From Pseudalkalibacillus salsuginis (GTDB lineage Bacteria > Bacillota > Bacilli > Bacillales > Fictibacillaceae), in the NCBI RefSeq assembly GCF_021646685.1, contig NZ_JAKJHW010000008.1:59637-123636 (forward strand): DNA of 64,000 bases, written 5' to 3'. The notes beneath the pieces are model-generated. The model was not told the origin of the DNA and made no database searches. It saw nothing but the letters and a program-made list of their open reading frames with translations. A program made the translations under genes and the position numbers. Shown here piece by piece: positions 1 through 9,450 of this stretch (position 1 is the stretch's first letter; each line of letters opens with the position of its first letter).

Positions 1-132
1 CTCAAGTTCTTTAAGATCCCTTCGAATCGTAGACTCTGAAACATTAAATTGCTGACTTAAATCATGAACGGACGCCCGAGACATATGGCGTAAGTATTCA
101 AGAATTTGCGCTTTACGCTCTTCCATAAACAT
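1..132 (-). CDS. DeoR-family transcriptional regulator, N-terminal part (cut by window edge)
   Basis: Reading leftwards from ATG 132 the sequence encodes MFMEERKAQILEYLRH, then a helix-turn-helix ending in VSESTIRRDLKELE. This is the typical N-terminal DNA-binding domain of DeoR-family repressors of sugar operons. Only about 44 codons lie in the window, so the sugar-phosphate sensing domain is not seen. AAGGGAG lies 11 bases upstream of ATG 132; ATG 126 is the alternative start. The gene is divergent from the sugar transporter/levanase operon starting at 597. By analogy with FruR-type DeoR proteins it probably controls that operon, responding to a phosphorylated sugar; this is inference from position. 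Confidence 0.8.
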   Translation of the reverse strand, partial: MFMEERKAQILEYLRHMSRASVHDLSQQFNVSESTIRRDLKELE

Positions 133-596
133 GAACAGCAATTCTCCCTTCGTAAACGTTTTCTTTTTATCATTATAGACTAATCTCGAAGTCTTAAAGT
201 AAAAAGATGATTGCGCGATTCCTGATTTTTGATTTGCGATCATACTCATTTATCTTCATATGGCTAAAAATAAGCATAAGTAATCAAATTAATTCAAACT
301 GTATGATGAGGATAATCATGGGAAAGAGCATTTAGTAGGGATTTATAAAGAAATTCGTTATATTTTTAATTTTTAGAAAACTTATTGACAATCATCAAAT
401 ACGCATATATCATCATTAATAAGCATAAACAATCACAACCAATATTGGGATTTATTACACATATAACAAAATCATTCCTTTAATCGGCTAAATGAAATAT
501 GTGTAACGGTGATTAGAAAGGAGGGGGAATGTTCGTTCATTTGTAAGCGTATTCATCGATTTCTGAAAATAATCCATCGAGGGGGAAGTAATAAAA
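133..596. promoter_or_regulatory. Divergent control region between the DeoR regulator and the fructan operon
   Basis: No gene is visible in this 464-base AT-rich stretch. It holds the leader of the minus-strand regulator, a sigma-A promoter reading right at 385-413, and two near-identical 16-mers, TAAGCATAAGTAATCA (271-286) and TAAGCATAAACAATCA (420-435). An unusually strong Shine-Dalgarno-like GAAAGGAGGGGG sits at 516-527 in the leader of the operon. The repeated 16-mers are candidate operators for the divergent DeoR protein. Confidence 0.6.
385..413 (+). promoter_or_regulatory. Sigma-A promoter of the sugar transporter/levanase operon
   Basis: TTGACA (385-390) is a perfect -35 box. After a 17-base spacer comes TATCAT (408-413) as -10. 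Transcription would start near 420, exactly at the second copy of the TAAGCATAARYAATCA repeat, so a repressor bound there would block initiation. The leader would be about 175 bases long. Confidence 0.7.
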
Positions 597-1568
597 ATGC
601 AAATCAAACAAAAGAAGATCGGTGTAATTTTAATGGGAGTTCTGCTTCTATTCGCGTCTGCATGTGGAAATAACGAAACTTCTGGGCAGGAAAATGAAAG
701 CGCTGACAACAAAAAAGGGGATCTTAAGATCGGATTGACGCTCAACAATCTGGCAAACCCGTTTTTCGTGTCGATGAGTGAAGCTGCTGGAGAATATGCG
801 GAAGAATTAGGAGCTGAAATTATCATCCAGGCAGCTGATGCAGATTTAGCTAAGCAAACCTCTCAAATAGAGGACTTCATTACCCAAGGTGTAGATCTTA
901 TTTTATTGAATGCTGTTGATTCTGAGGGAATCGCCGGGGCTGTCGCTCAAGCAGATGCAGCCGGAATCCCCGTCATTAGCGTTGATGTCGGGGCTGGTGG
1001 AGGGATTGAAGGTACGGTTACCTCTGATAACTACCAGGCAGGAGCTCTCGCAGCTGAATATATGATTGAAGATCTTGGTGGAAAGGGGAATGTCGTTGTA
1101 ATTGACGGACCTCCTGTTACCGCTGTAAAAGATCGGATTGCGGGGTTTGAAGATACGATTGAAGGAACTGATATTAAAGTGATCGCTAAGCAAAATGGCG
1201 AAGGAAACCGTGAAAAAGGGTTGCAGGTGATGGAGAGCATTCTGCAGGCGAATAAGCCAGGAACCATTGATGCTGTTTTTGCCAACAACGACCCTGTAGC
1301 CATTGGGGCTGAGATTGCACAGCAGCAAGCTGGCCGCCAGGATGAGTTTTACATTGTGGGTGTCGATGGCTCTCCTGATGTCATTAAAGCGATGAAGAAA
1401 GAGGGAAGTTCGATTGCAGGAACATCGGCCCAGAATCCGGGTGAAATGGTCAAAAAAGCTATGGATGTTGGAATCCAGGTATTGGATGGCGAATCTATCG
1501 AAGAAGTGATCAAAATTCCAGTAGATTTAGTGACTCAAGACAACTTAGATTCCTATAAAGGTTGGTAA
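597..1568 (+). CDS. Sugar ABC transporter substrate-binding lipoprotein (RbsB/FrcB-like)
   Basis: The 323-residue protein begins with a basic tip, a hydrophobic stretch and a lipobox (LLFASAC), so it is an outward-facing lipoprotein on the membrane. The mature part has the Peripla_BP_4 fold of ribose/fructose-binding proteins: the KIGLTLNNLANPFFVSMSEAA opening strand-helix, QTSQIEDFITQGVDLILLNAVD, and VFANNDPVAIGAEIA in the second lobe. GGGGGAAG precedes ATG 597. It is the first gene of an operon with a double ATPase, a permease and a GH32 fructanase, so fructose or short fructans are the likely ligand. Ribose-type binding proteins look similar, and ligand identity is inferred from the neighbour only. 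Confidence 0.85.
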   Translation: MQIKQKKIGVILMGVLLLFASACGNNETSGQENESADNKKGDLKIGLTLNNLANPFFVSMSEAAGEYAEELGAEIIIQAADADLAKQTSQIEDFITQGVDLILLNAVDSEGIAGAVAQADAAGIPVISVDVGAGGGIEGTVTSDNYQAGALAAEYMIEDLGGKGNVVVIDGPPVTAVKDRIAGFEDTIEGTDIKVIAKQNGEGNREKGLQVMESILQANKPGTIDAVFANNDPVAIGAEIAQQQAGRQDEFYIVGVDGSPDVIKAMKKEGSSIAGTSAQNPGEMVKKAMDVGIQVLDGESIEEVIKIPVDLVTQDNLDSYKGW

Positions 1569-1641
1569 TCTTTATATCGAACGTACGGTCCTTGTGGTTT
1601 CAACAAGGGCCGTCATTTCAATCAAGGAAGGAGTGAAAGCT

Positions 1642-3207
1642 ATGATTATGCAGGAAAAAGTAGAGGCAAGAACGCCTATTTTAAAGATGGAAGGGATTAA
1701 TAAAACTTTTTCTGGCACAACGGTGTTGAAAAATGTAAACATCGAGCTATACCCTGGTGAAGTCCACGCCTTAATGGGAGAGAACGGAGCCGGAAAATCC
1801 ACATTAATGAAAATAGTATCGGGCGTTTATATGCCTGACCAAGACAGTGGAACAATCACTTATAAAACTGACCAAGTTACCTGGAAGGACCCGATGACGG
1901 CAAGAAAAATGGGTATTGGTGTGATCCATCAGGAACTTAACTTGGCCCCTAACTTGACCATCAGTGAAAATATCTTGATGGGAACAAAATATCCCCGAAA
2001 TAAATTCGGCATGGTGCGCTGGGAAAAAGTACATAGACGGGCAAAGGAAGTGTTGACTTCCATGGGATCAGATTTAAAGCCAGAAACACTAGTATCGACG
2101 TTAAGTGTAGCCCAGCAGCAGATGGTGGAAATTGCAAGAGCCCTCTCATACAAAGCTGAAGTCTTGATTATGGATGAACCGACTGCCTCTTTAACGGATA
2201 AAGAAATTGACAGGCTTTTTGAAATCATAAAGGACTTAAGAAAACAGGGTGTTGCGATCGTCTATATTTCCCATCGGATGGAAGAAATTTTTAAAATTTC
2301 CGATCGTTATACCGTTTTGCGTGATGGAGAGTGGATTAAAAGTGGTCCTATCCAAGAAACGAACACGGATCATTTAGTCAATTTAATGGTTGGCCGTGAC
2401 CTGAAAGGCTTGTTTCAACGGTCGAAAGGAAACGATATAAAAGCAAGGGATAAAGAAAACCCTGCATTAGAAGTGAAGAATTTAAGTGATAATACTTTTG
2501 TAAGGGATCTGTCTTTTCAGATCTATCCAGGAGAAATTGTCGGATTCGCAGGACTTGTCGGGGCAGGTCGAACAGAGCTTGTCCGGTCGATCTTTGGCGC
2601 CTCGGATATCCTTCAGGGAGAAATCCGGGTAGCGGGAGAAAAGGTTCAAATCAAGTCCCCGATCGATGCAATCAGGTATGGGATTGCCCTCGTGCCAGAA
2701 AGCCGTAAGGAACAAGGACTATTTCTTGATATGTCTGTAAAAGAAAACATCTTGCTGGCGGAACTAAAAAAGCATAAAAAGAGCTTGAAGATTAATTGGA
2801 ATTCTTTAAACCATGCAGCTGACGTGTATATCAAAAACTTAAAAATCAAGACAGCCTCACCCGATCAGTCAATTTCTGGTTTGAGCGGCGGGAACCAGCA
2901 AAAGGCGGTCATTGCCAGGTGGCTGTCGACAAACCCTAAAGTACTGCTGCTCGACGAACCAACACGTGGTGTAGATATAGGAGCAAAAACGGAAATTCAT
3001 AAAATTATTTCAGAACTTGCCGATGCAGGGCTCGCAGTTTTGATGATCTCTTCTGAACTTCCTGAAGTGATCGGGATAAGTGATCGGATTTTTGTTATGA
3101 ATGAAGGAAGGATCACCGGACACCTTCAGAAAAATGAAGCTACTCAAGAACGCATTATGCATTACGCAACGGGAGGGAATAAAGATGAAATCAATTCTGT
3201 CGACTAA
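1642..3207 (+). CDS. Sugar ABC transporter ATP-binding protein, two ATPase domains (RbsA/FrcA-like)
   Basis: This is a CUT2-type import ATPase of 521 residues with two nucleotide-binding domains. The first has Walker [10 protein letters not shown], signature LSVAQQQMVEIARAL and Walker B VLIMDEPTAS. The second has the degenerate P-loop GLVGAGRTEL, signature [15 protein letters not shown] and VLLLDEPTRGVD, the usual asymmetry of RbsA-type proteins. ATG 1642 is chosen because AAGGAAGGAG lies 8 bases upstream; an upstream in-frame GTG at 1594 lacks a site. The end overlaps the permease start by 23 bases, indicating translational coupling. It drives uptake of the sugar bound by the preceding lipoprotein. 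Confidence 0.9.
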   Translation: MIMQEKVEARTPILKMEGINKTFSGTTVLKNVNIELYPGEVHALMGENGAGKSTLMKIVSGVYMPDQDSGTITYKTDQVTWKDPMTARKMGIGVIHQELNLAPNLTISENILMGTKYPRNKFGMVRWEKVHRRAKEVLTSMGSDLKPETLVSTLSVAQQQMVEIARALSYKAEVLIMDEPTASLTDKEIDRLFEIIKDLRKQGVAIVYISHRMEEIFKISDRYTVLRDGEWIKSGPIQETNTDHLVNLMVGRDLKGLFQRSKGNDIKARDKENPALEVKNLSDNTFVRDLSFQIYPGEIVGFAGLVGAGRTELVRSIFGASDILQGEIRVAGEKVQIKSPIDAIRYGIALVPESRKEQGLFLDMSVKENILLAELKKHKKSLKINWNSLNHAADVYIKNLKIKTASPDQSISGLSGGNQQKAVIARWLSTNPKVLLLDEPTRGVDIGAKTEIHKIISELADAGLAVLMISSELPEVIGISDRIFVMNEGRITGHLQKNEATQERIMHYATGGNKDEINSVD

Positions 3208-4180
3208 TCAGCAGCCAGCGGCCCAGCCACCTGTCCAGTCCCGATTCAAGCTCGGTCATCATGCTTCAACCGTCTGGAATCAGCTTGGGATGGTCATTAT
3301 TTTAATTTTGCTATGTATAGTAATGAGCGTAATGGCACCAAACTTTTTAGACTCGTCCAATCTGACAAACATCCTAAAACAAGTATCGGTTACTGCCATT
3401 TTAGCTGCAGGAATGACGATTGTTATTTTGACCGGTGGTATTGATTTATCCGTGGGATCCATTGTAGCCCTATCCGGAGTCGTTTCGGTCATGGCTTCCC
3501 AGACAGGAATAAATCCGATTTTAGCCATGCTGCTCGGTGTTGGAGCTGGTTATCTTGTGGGTTTCATTAATGGCGTATTTACAGCCAAGATCGGCCTGCC
3601 TGCTTTTATCGTTACATTAGCGAGTATGACCTATGTGAGAGGACTGGCCTATGTCACAAGTGGAGGCTATCCGGTTGTCTTAGAATCTAATACCTTTCGA
3701 TTCATAGGATCAGGTTCTATTTTATCGATCCCTACACCCATTTATTTAATGATCCTCGTGTATATCGTTATGTTTCTTGTTTTAAAATACACGATGTTTG
3801 GACGCCATATTTATGCGATTGGCGGAAATGAAGAAGCGGCTAGATTAACTGGGATCAAAGTGAAAAAGACATTGGTTAATGTTTATTCTATCAGCGGCTT
3901 ACTCGCTGGTTTAGGCGGTGTAGTACTCGCTGGCCGACTTTACTCAGGTCAGCCGACGGCAGGAAATATGTATGAACTTGATGCCATCGCAGCGGTAATT
4001 TTAGGTGGTTCAAAATTAACAGGCGGTGTCGGTAAGATTCAGGGCACCATCATTGGAGTGTTGATTATGGGAGTCATTACTAATGGTCTTACGCTAATGG
4101 ACGTCAGTTATTACTGGCAACTTGTCGTCAAGGGAGGAGTCATTGTATCAGCAGTATTAATTGACCGGTTACGTTCCTAA
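3185..4180 (+). CDS. Sugar ABC transporter permease (RbsC/FrcC-like)
   Basis: This is a BPD_transp_2 family membrane permease of 331 residues with about 8-10 hydrophobic segments. It has the family hallmark LTGGIDLSVGSIVALSG after the second segment and the C-terminal AAVILGGSKLTGGVG loop. ATG 3185 follows GGGAGGG and overlaps the ATPase gene by 23 bases; a longer in-frame opening upstream would lie wholly inside the ATPase gene. It forms the membrane channel of the importer. The next gene, a secreted GH32 enzyme, starts 29 bases downstream, so polymer cleavage and sugar import are co-expressed. Confidence 0.9.
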   Translation: MKSILSTNQQPAAQPPVQSRFKLGHHASTVWNQLGMVIILILLCIVMSVMAPNFLDSSNLTNILKQVSVTAILAAGMTIVILTGGIDLSVGSIVALSGVVSVMASQTGINPILAMLLGVGAGYLVGFINGVFTAKIGLPAFIVTLASMTYVRGLAYVTSGGYPVVLESNTFRFIGSGSILSIPTPIYLMILVYIVMFLVLKYTMFGRHIYAIGGNEEAARLTGIKVKKTLVNVYSISGLLAGLGGVVLAGRLYSGQPTAGNMYELDAIAAVILGGSKLTGGVGKIQGTIIGVLIMGVITNGLTLMDVSYYWQLVVKGGVIVSAVLIDRLRS

Positions 4181-4209
4181 AAATGTAAAGGAAGGGGAGG
4201 AATTACCAT

Positions 4210-7200
4210 TTGGATAAATCTGTATGGAATAGAAGGTTTTCGTTGTTGCTCTGTTTGCTTATTGTAGGTGTGCCGGCATATGTACTTGCGGATGAGTCAG
4301 GATATTATGAAGAGCCCTACCGGAATCAATTTCATTTTTCTCCTGAAGCAAACTGGATGAACGATCCGAATGGGATGGTTTATTACGAAGGAGAATACCA
4401 TTTGTTTTACCAGTACCATCCTTACGGTACAACTTGGGGACCGATGCATTGGGGGCATGCGGTTAGTAAAGATCTTGTAAAGTGGGAGCACCTTCCGATT
4501 GCTTTATATCCTGACGAACATGGCCATATATTCTCAGGAAGTGCCGTTATAGATTGGGAGAATACAGCAGGTTTTGGGAAGGAAGCAATGGTCGCTATTT
4601 TTACCCACTCCGGCCCAAATGGACAAGTCCAAAGTCTTGCTTACAGTCTTGATAAGGGAAGGTCATGGGAAAAGTATGAAGGTAACCCGGTGATGCCGGA
4701 TCCTCCTGTCGCAGATTGGCGTGACCCCAAGGTTTTCTGGCATGAAGACTCCAGCCAGTGGGTCATGTCGCTTGCGGCCAAAAATAAAATTATGTTTTAT
4801 ACATCTCCCAATTTAAAAGAATGGGAATTTGCAAGTGAATTCGGTCCAGATGGCGGTATCCAATCCAACAGTCTTGATCGGGTATCGTACGCTATGTCCG
4901 ACTATACCGGAAGTTCGTTTAGTTATGAAGGTGATATAACGCTTAATGAAAAGAATGGCCGTGAGGGTTCCGGCGGATTAGTCTTTCGATCGGACAAAGA
5001 AGGAAACAATGCGTACATCGCCAATGTTGATGCAAAAAATGATCGCGTGACATTCAGTAAAATCGTGAATGGTGACGTAGAAGAGCTGGCTCGTGAAACA
5101 ATGGACGTAGAAACTTCATCGACGTATCACGTCAAGGCAGTGGCTGATGGTGACAATATAAAAGTCTTTGTGGATGATCAGCTTATGATACAGCAGAATG
5201 ACCAATCATTTGCCCATGGATATTATGGGTTGATATCCAGTGGCTCAACGGCTGCATTTCGTAACGTCGAATTTACAAATACATCCAATTTCATAACTAA
5301 TTTGTCTGGCTGGAAGGCGATCAGCGGATCATGGGAAGACTCCTTAGAGGGGAAAACAGGGGCTTCTAAAGAAGATGCCTTTACTTTGAGTGGTCAAACG
5401 GCCGATAACTTTTTGTACGAATCGGAAGTCAAAGTATCAAAAGATCAAGGAGAAGGTGGAGCTGGAGCTCTCGTTTTCCGTGCTGATCAAGATGTAAAAA
5501 ACGGCTACTTTGCCAATGTTGATGCTTTAAACGATGTGGCGAAGCTGATGAAGATCGAGAACGGGAAAATCACTGTTTTAGCTGAAAAATCGATGAGTAT
5601 CGAAACGGACCAGACTTATCGCCTGAAAATCGATGCATATGACGACCATATAAAAGTCTATGTTGATGACACCCTCATTCATGATGTTAAGGATGGTACT
5701 TTTACAGATGGGTACCTTGGGTTAAATGTATGGAACTCTACCACACTATTTCAAAATGTAAAAAAAGGAGAAAACATTAGAACTTCTGATATCGTAATTG
5801 CCAACCATGATTTTGAAACAGGCGATTTGACTGGATGGACCTCTATGAAAGGAAATGCCTTTACAGATGATCACGTTACCGATGTAAGCAACTACTGGGG
5901 TGGACCTTTTGAGGCTCAAGGGAATTATCATTTATGGGGATTTTCCGACCTTCATGGTGGGGATAATGCAATAGGCGAGTTGCGTTCTTCCTACTTCAAA
6001 TTAAGTGGGTCCGGGGAAATCAACTTTCTGTTAGGCGGAGGGAATGATATCAGCAACCGTTATGTATCCTTGGTTAGAGCTTCTGACGGACAGGAACTAA
6101 TCCGCCAGGCTAACACTAAGTTTAAAGATGACGAAACATATAAGCGTTATGTCTGGGATGCTTCTGAATATGTGGGAGAAGTTTTCTATATTAAAGCAGT
6201 GGATCAGGCTACTGGCGGGTGGGGGCATATCAACATCGATGATTTCAATGTTTATAATGAAGGACCGATTCCTGATGAGGTCGACCAGGTAGCTAAAGAG
6301 CCCGAAAAAAATAATTCCAAACAAAGCGGGACGATTGAAGAGTGGACATCGGTATCAGGAGAGTGGATTGATTCAACCCACGGAAGTAATGGGGGAGTTT
6401 GGGAGTGCCCGACATTAGTGGAACTTCCGATTGATGGAGATTCCAATAACACGAAGTGGGTCCTGCAAGTAAGTATCAATGACGGGGGCCCTGCTGGTGG
6501 ATCTGGTATGCAATACTTTGTTGGTGACTTTGATGGAAAAACATTTACCAATGAGAATCCTCCAGATAAAGTACTATGGAGTGATTACGGAGCGGATTAT
6601 TATGCTGCCGTTGACTGGAGTGGGATCGAAGGAGATCATGGAGAAAAATACTGGCTCGGCTGGATGAGCAACTGGCAGTATGCTCACGAAACACCTACCT
6701 CAACTTGGAGAAGTTCGATGTCTTTACCACGCACAATGGAACTCACTCAAACCGAAGAGGGGACCCGTTTAAAACAAACGCCTGTTTCTCTAAAAAGTAT
6801 TCAAAACAATAGACAAATGACTTCCTATGATAATGTAGTAATTTCAAACAACAGCAGCCTTCTTTCTGATTTCTCAAGAGATACGTATGAAATGATCGCC
6901 GAATTCGATGTTTCTAATACGAATGCATCAGAGTTTGGTTTTAAAGTGAGAAAAGGGGATGGAGAAGAATACACTAAAATAGGGTACGATATTGCAAGGG
7001 AACAGCTTTTTGTTGATCGTGCAAATTCCGATGATTTTGACTATGGTGATCATGTTGTAGATAGGCATGCTGGCCCGCTAACAGCTTCAGATGGTAAAGT
7101 GAAAATGCATATTTTTGTTGATCGCTCAGCTGTTGAAGTATTCGGAACAGACGGAGAAATCGTAATCACCGACCAAATTTTTCCTGATCCTTCAAGTAAA

Positions 7201-7826
7201 GGGTTGGAGATATATAGTGAAGATGGAGAGGTCACCTTAAATTCGTTGGAAATTTATCCATTAAAGAGTATTTGGAAAGATAAGAATCGTTTTAAAACAA
7301 ATTTAACCGGCTGGAAGCCTGTTTCGGGGAGCTGGGCAAAGACGAGGGAAGGATTACAAGGCCAAAGCAGTGGCGATTCTTTTAATATATCGGCTCAAGA
7401 AGGACATGATTTTCAGTATGAAGCGGATATTAAAGTGCTGGATTCCGACTCCCATCCGGACGACCCTGAACAAGATTTAGTTGATAATTTAGTAGGCGCA
7501 GGAGCTTTGGTTTTCGTTCTGATCCTGATGCAAAGAACGGATATGCAGCCAATATTGATGTAAAAAATAATGAAGTCAAACTTATCAAATTTTTAGATGG
7601 AAAGGGAATTGACCTGGCAACCTACAATGACGATGGTAAGTTGAAGTTAAAAGCCAATCGGGATTATCGCATAAAGGTAGAAACGAAAGGTGAACATATA
7701 AAGGTATATTTGGACAAAAAGCTAGTGATTGACATAAAGGATTCCACATATAAAGAGGGGTATTTAGGCTTAAACGTATGGGATTCAACAGTAGTGTTTA
7801 ACAAAGTGAAGATGAATGAAGATTGA
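4210..7826 (+). pseudogene. Secreted GH32 levanase/fructanase with inserted modules; 3' end frameshifted
   Basis: A TTG start at 4210 follows AAGGGGAGG. A signal peptide (about residues 1-27) leads into a GH32 catalytic domain: WMNDPNG with nucleophile Asp52, WRDP with Asp172, and ECP with the acid/base Glu732. RDP and ECP are normally about 60 residues apart; here some 560 lie between. They contain two CBM66/DUF1080-like levan-binding modules (about 220-355 and 358-500) and another beta-sandwich (about 520-690). The GH32 C-terminal sandwich follows, then a third CBM66-like module. At 7513-7516 one base is missing relative to the sister modules, so the frame ends at 7563; the rest of the module (SDPDAKNGYAANIDVKNN onwards) is intact in another frame to 7826. 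Catalysis is probably preserved. A sequencing error is possible. Confidence 0.85.
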
Positions 7827-7848
7827 CATCATTTTGTAGACAGACTAT

Positions 7849-7897
7849 AACCTGAATGATAGGCACTTCAAAAAGGTGTCTGCCATTCGGGTTTTTT
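7849..7897 (+). terminator. Rho-independent terminator of the fructan operon
   Basis: AACCTGAATG pairs with CATTCGGGTT around an inner GGCAC/GTGTC stem, followed by GTTTTTTGTGTTTTTT. It lies 22 bases after the frameshifted gene's true end. Confidence 0.8.
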
Positions 7898-8039
7898 GTG
7901 TTTTTTCAAATGTGGGAAGTCGGTTTATTCTAGATTTCATGCATTCTAATAATGTCGTATATCTAGAATACGGACCTGTTTATCCTTAATATATCCTAAA
8001 ATAATTCTTTATAGTTAAATGATAAAGTATGGTAAGCTA

Positions 8040-8055
8040 ACTTATACGAATATGT
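8040..8055 (+). promoter_or_regulatory. Candidate AraR operator in the araR leader
   Basis: ACTTATACGAATATGT matches the AraR-box form seen upstream of araD (ACTTATACGTATAAGT) in 13 of 16 positions, with a perfect left half. It lies 18 bases before the araR start codon. AraR of B. subtilis represses its own gene, so this fits autoregulation. Confidence 0.55.
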
Positions 8056-8072
8056 TGCTGTGGGGTGAATGA

Positions 8073-9209
8073 ATGGAAACCAAATATAAGTTCGTCAAAA
8101 AGTCTATTAAATCTAAGATTTTAGATGGTACGTATAAGTCGCATGAAAAAATCTCATCTGAAAGTGAGATGATGCGCCAATTCAATGTGAGTCGGCACAC
8201 GGTCAGGTTAGCGATTGGAGAGCTTGTGAGCGAAGGGTGGCTCTATAGAGAGCAAGGTGCAGGTACTTTTTGTGCGGATCGTACGGAGCAGACGAGAAAA
8301 GATTCAGGTTCAAGGAAAAATATTGCTATTGTTACAACTTACATTTCTGATTATATCTTTCCCTCGATCATTCGTGGAGCTGAAGGCTATTTGAGTGATC
8401 AGGGATATCATGTCACTTTATTCAACACAAACAATGATCATGAAAAAGAACGAATTTATTTAGAAAAGATTATATCCCAAGGGTTTGATGGAGTCATCAT
8501 TGAGCCGACCCAGAGTGCTTATTCCAACCCAAACATTGATTATTACTTGAATCTTGAACGTTTGAATATTCCATACATTATGATCAACGCCTATTATGAT
8601 GCATTAGAGCCAGTAAGAGTTATCGTTGATGATGAACGGGGCGCGTACTTGCAGACAGAGCATTTGATTAAAAATGGCCATAAGGACATCCTCGGGTTTT
8701 TCAAAACCGATGACATGCAAGGAACTCTTAGGATGAAAGGATACTTAAAATCTCATCGAGAGTATGGGGTCCCGATCAATCCTAAGCATATTATTTCTTA
8801 TAATACATCCGAAAAACATACGAAGCCGATTGAAGTACTGAAAAGCTTCTTAAGCCAGCAAGTGCCTCGTCCTACAGCCATCGTATGTTATAACGATGAA
8901 CTGGCAATGAAATTGCTGAATGTCATTCGAGAGAACCACCTTCGTGTTCCTGATGATTTATCCATCATCGGTTTCGATAACTCGTTTTTGGCGGAAATGT
9001 CAGAAGTAAAGTTAACGTCCATTGAACATCCGAAAGCTGATTTAGGAAAGACTGCTGGAAAAATAATATTAAAATTGATCAAACGTAAGCAAATAACCCA
9101 AGATAGTACTGAAGAAGTGAAAAGCGTGATCTATTCCCCTGAATTGGTCCTACGTCAATCTACTAAAAATATAAACCCTTCAAGTAAAAGCCTTCGGGAT
9201 GCCACGTAA
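8073..9209 (+). CDS. araR: AraR, L-arabinose-responsive repressor (GntR DNA-binding, LacI-type sensor)
   Basis: The 378-residue protein combines a GntR-type winged helix (residues about 1-70; FNVSRHTVRLAIGELVSEGWLYREQGAGTF) with a LacI/periplasmic-binding-type sensor (about 85-365; motifs IVTTYISDYIFPSIIRGAE and PDDLSIIGFDNSFLAEM). That chimeric layout and the length match AraR of Bacillus (about 384 residues). It binds operators as a dimer and is released by L-arabinose. GGGGTGAATGA precedes the ATG. Its own leader and the araD promoter carry AraR-box-like palindromes. It is monocistronic, ending at a terminator at 9221. Confidence 0.92.
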   Translation: METKYKFVKKSIKSKILDGTYKSHEKISSESEMMRQFNVSRHTVRLAIGELVSEGWLYREQGAGTFCADRTEQTRKDSGSRKNIAIVTTYISDYIFPSIIRGAEGYLSDQGYHVTLFNTNNDHEKERIYLEKIISQGFDGVIIEPTQSAYSNPNIDYYLNLERLNIPYIMINAYYDALEPVRVIVDDERGAYLQTEHLIKNGHKDILGFFKTDDMQGTLRMKGYLKSHREYGVPINPKHIISYNTSEKHTKPIEVLKSFLSQQVPRPTAIVCYNDELAMKLLNVIRENHLRVPDDLSIIGFDNSFLAEMSEVKLTSIEHPKADLGKTAGKIILKLIKRKQITQDSTEEVKSVIYSPELVLRQSTKNINPSSKSLRDAT

Positions 9210-9220
9210 AGAATACGAAG

Positions 9221-9252
9221 GAGTACTATTTAACGAATAGTACTCTTTTTTA
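9221..9252 (+). terminator. Terminator after araR
   Basis: GAGTACTATT pairs perfectly with AATAGTACTC across a five-base loop, followed by TTTTTT. Confidence 0.9.
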
Positions 9253-9256
9253 CACT

Positions 9257-9354
9257 TAAAGAAAGTATAAAATACTTTCTTCAGTATAAGTGCAACTATG
9301 ACTCATCCTACGCCTAAGGCTTGGCTTTGCCAAGTCTTCTTTACATTTTAAGAA
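9257..9354. repeat. Candidate dispersed intergenic repeat, variant form
   Basis: The block begins with AAAGAAAGTATAAAA, the same opening as the four copies of the larger repeat in this window, and ends with TTTTAAGAA. Its body differs (CCTACGCCTAAGGCTTGG, with TTGGC/GCCAA as a small hairpin). It fills most of the gap between araR and the arabinose operon promoter. Membership of the same family is a guess based on the shared edge. Confidence 0.4.
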
Positions 9355-9450
9355 GGTACAACTTTTCATAACTTGAGGGCCCTGGAACGTTGTCATGAAG
9401 GGGTTTGCCTATAAAAATAAAAAATTTTTTATTTTCTGTCATTCTTTTTC

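Noticed and set aside
488..826. 112-codon minus-strand frame over the start of the first binding-protein gene
   Set aside because: It is antisense to a lipoprotein gene with a clear lipobox and lacks a ribosome binding site.
9380..9400. cre-like CTGGAACGTTGTCAT upstream of araD
   Set aside because: The spacing of the half sites is one base short of the cre consensus and the central CG context does not fit well.
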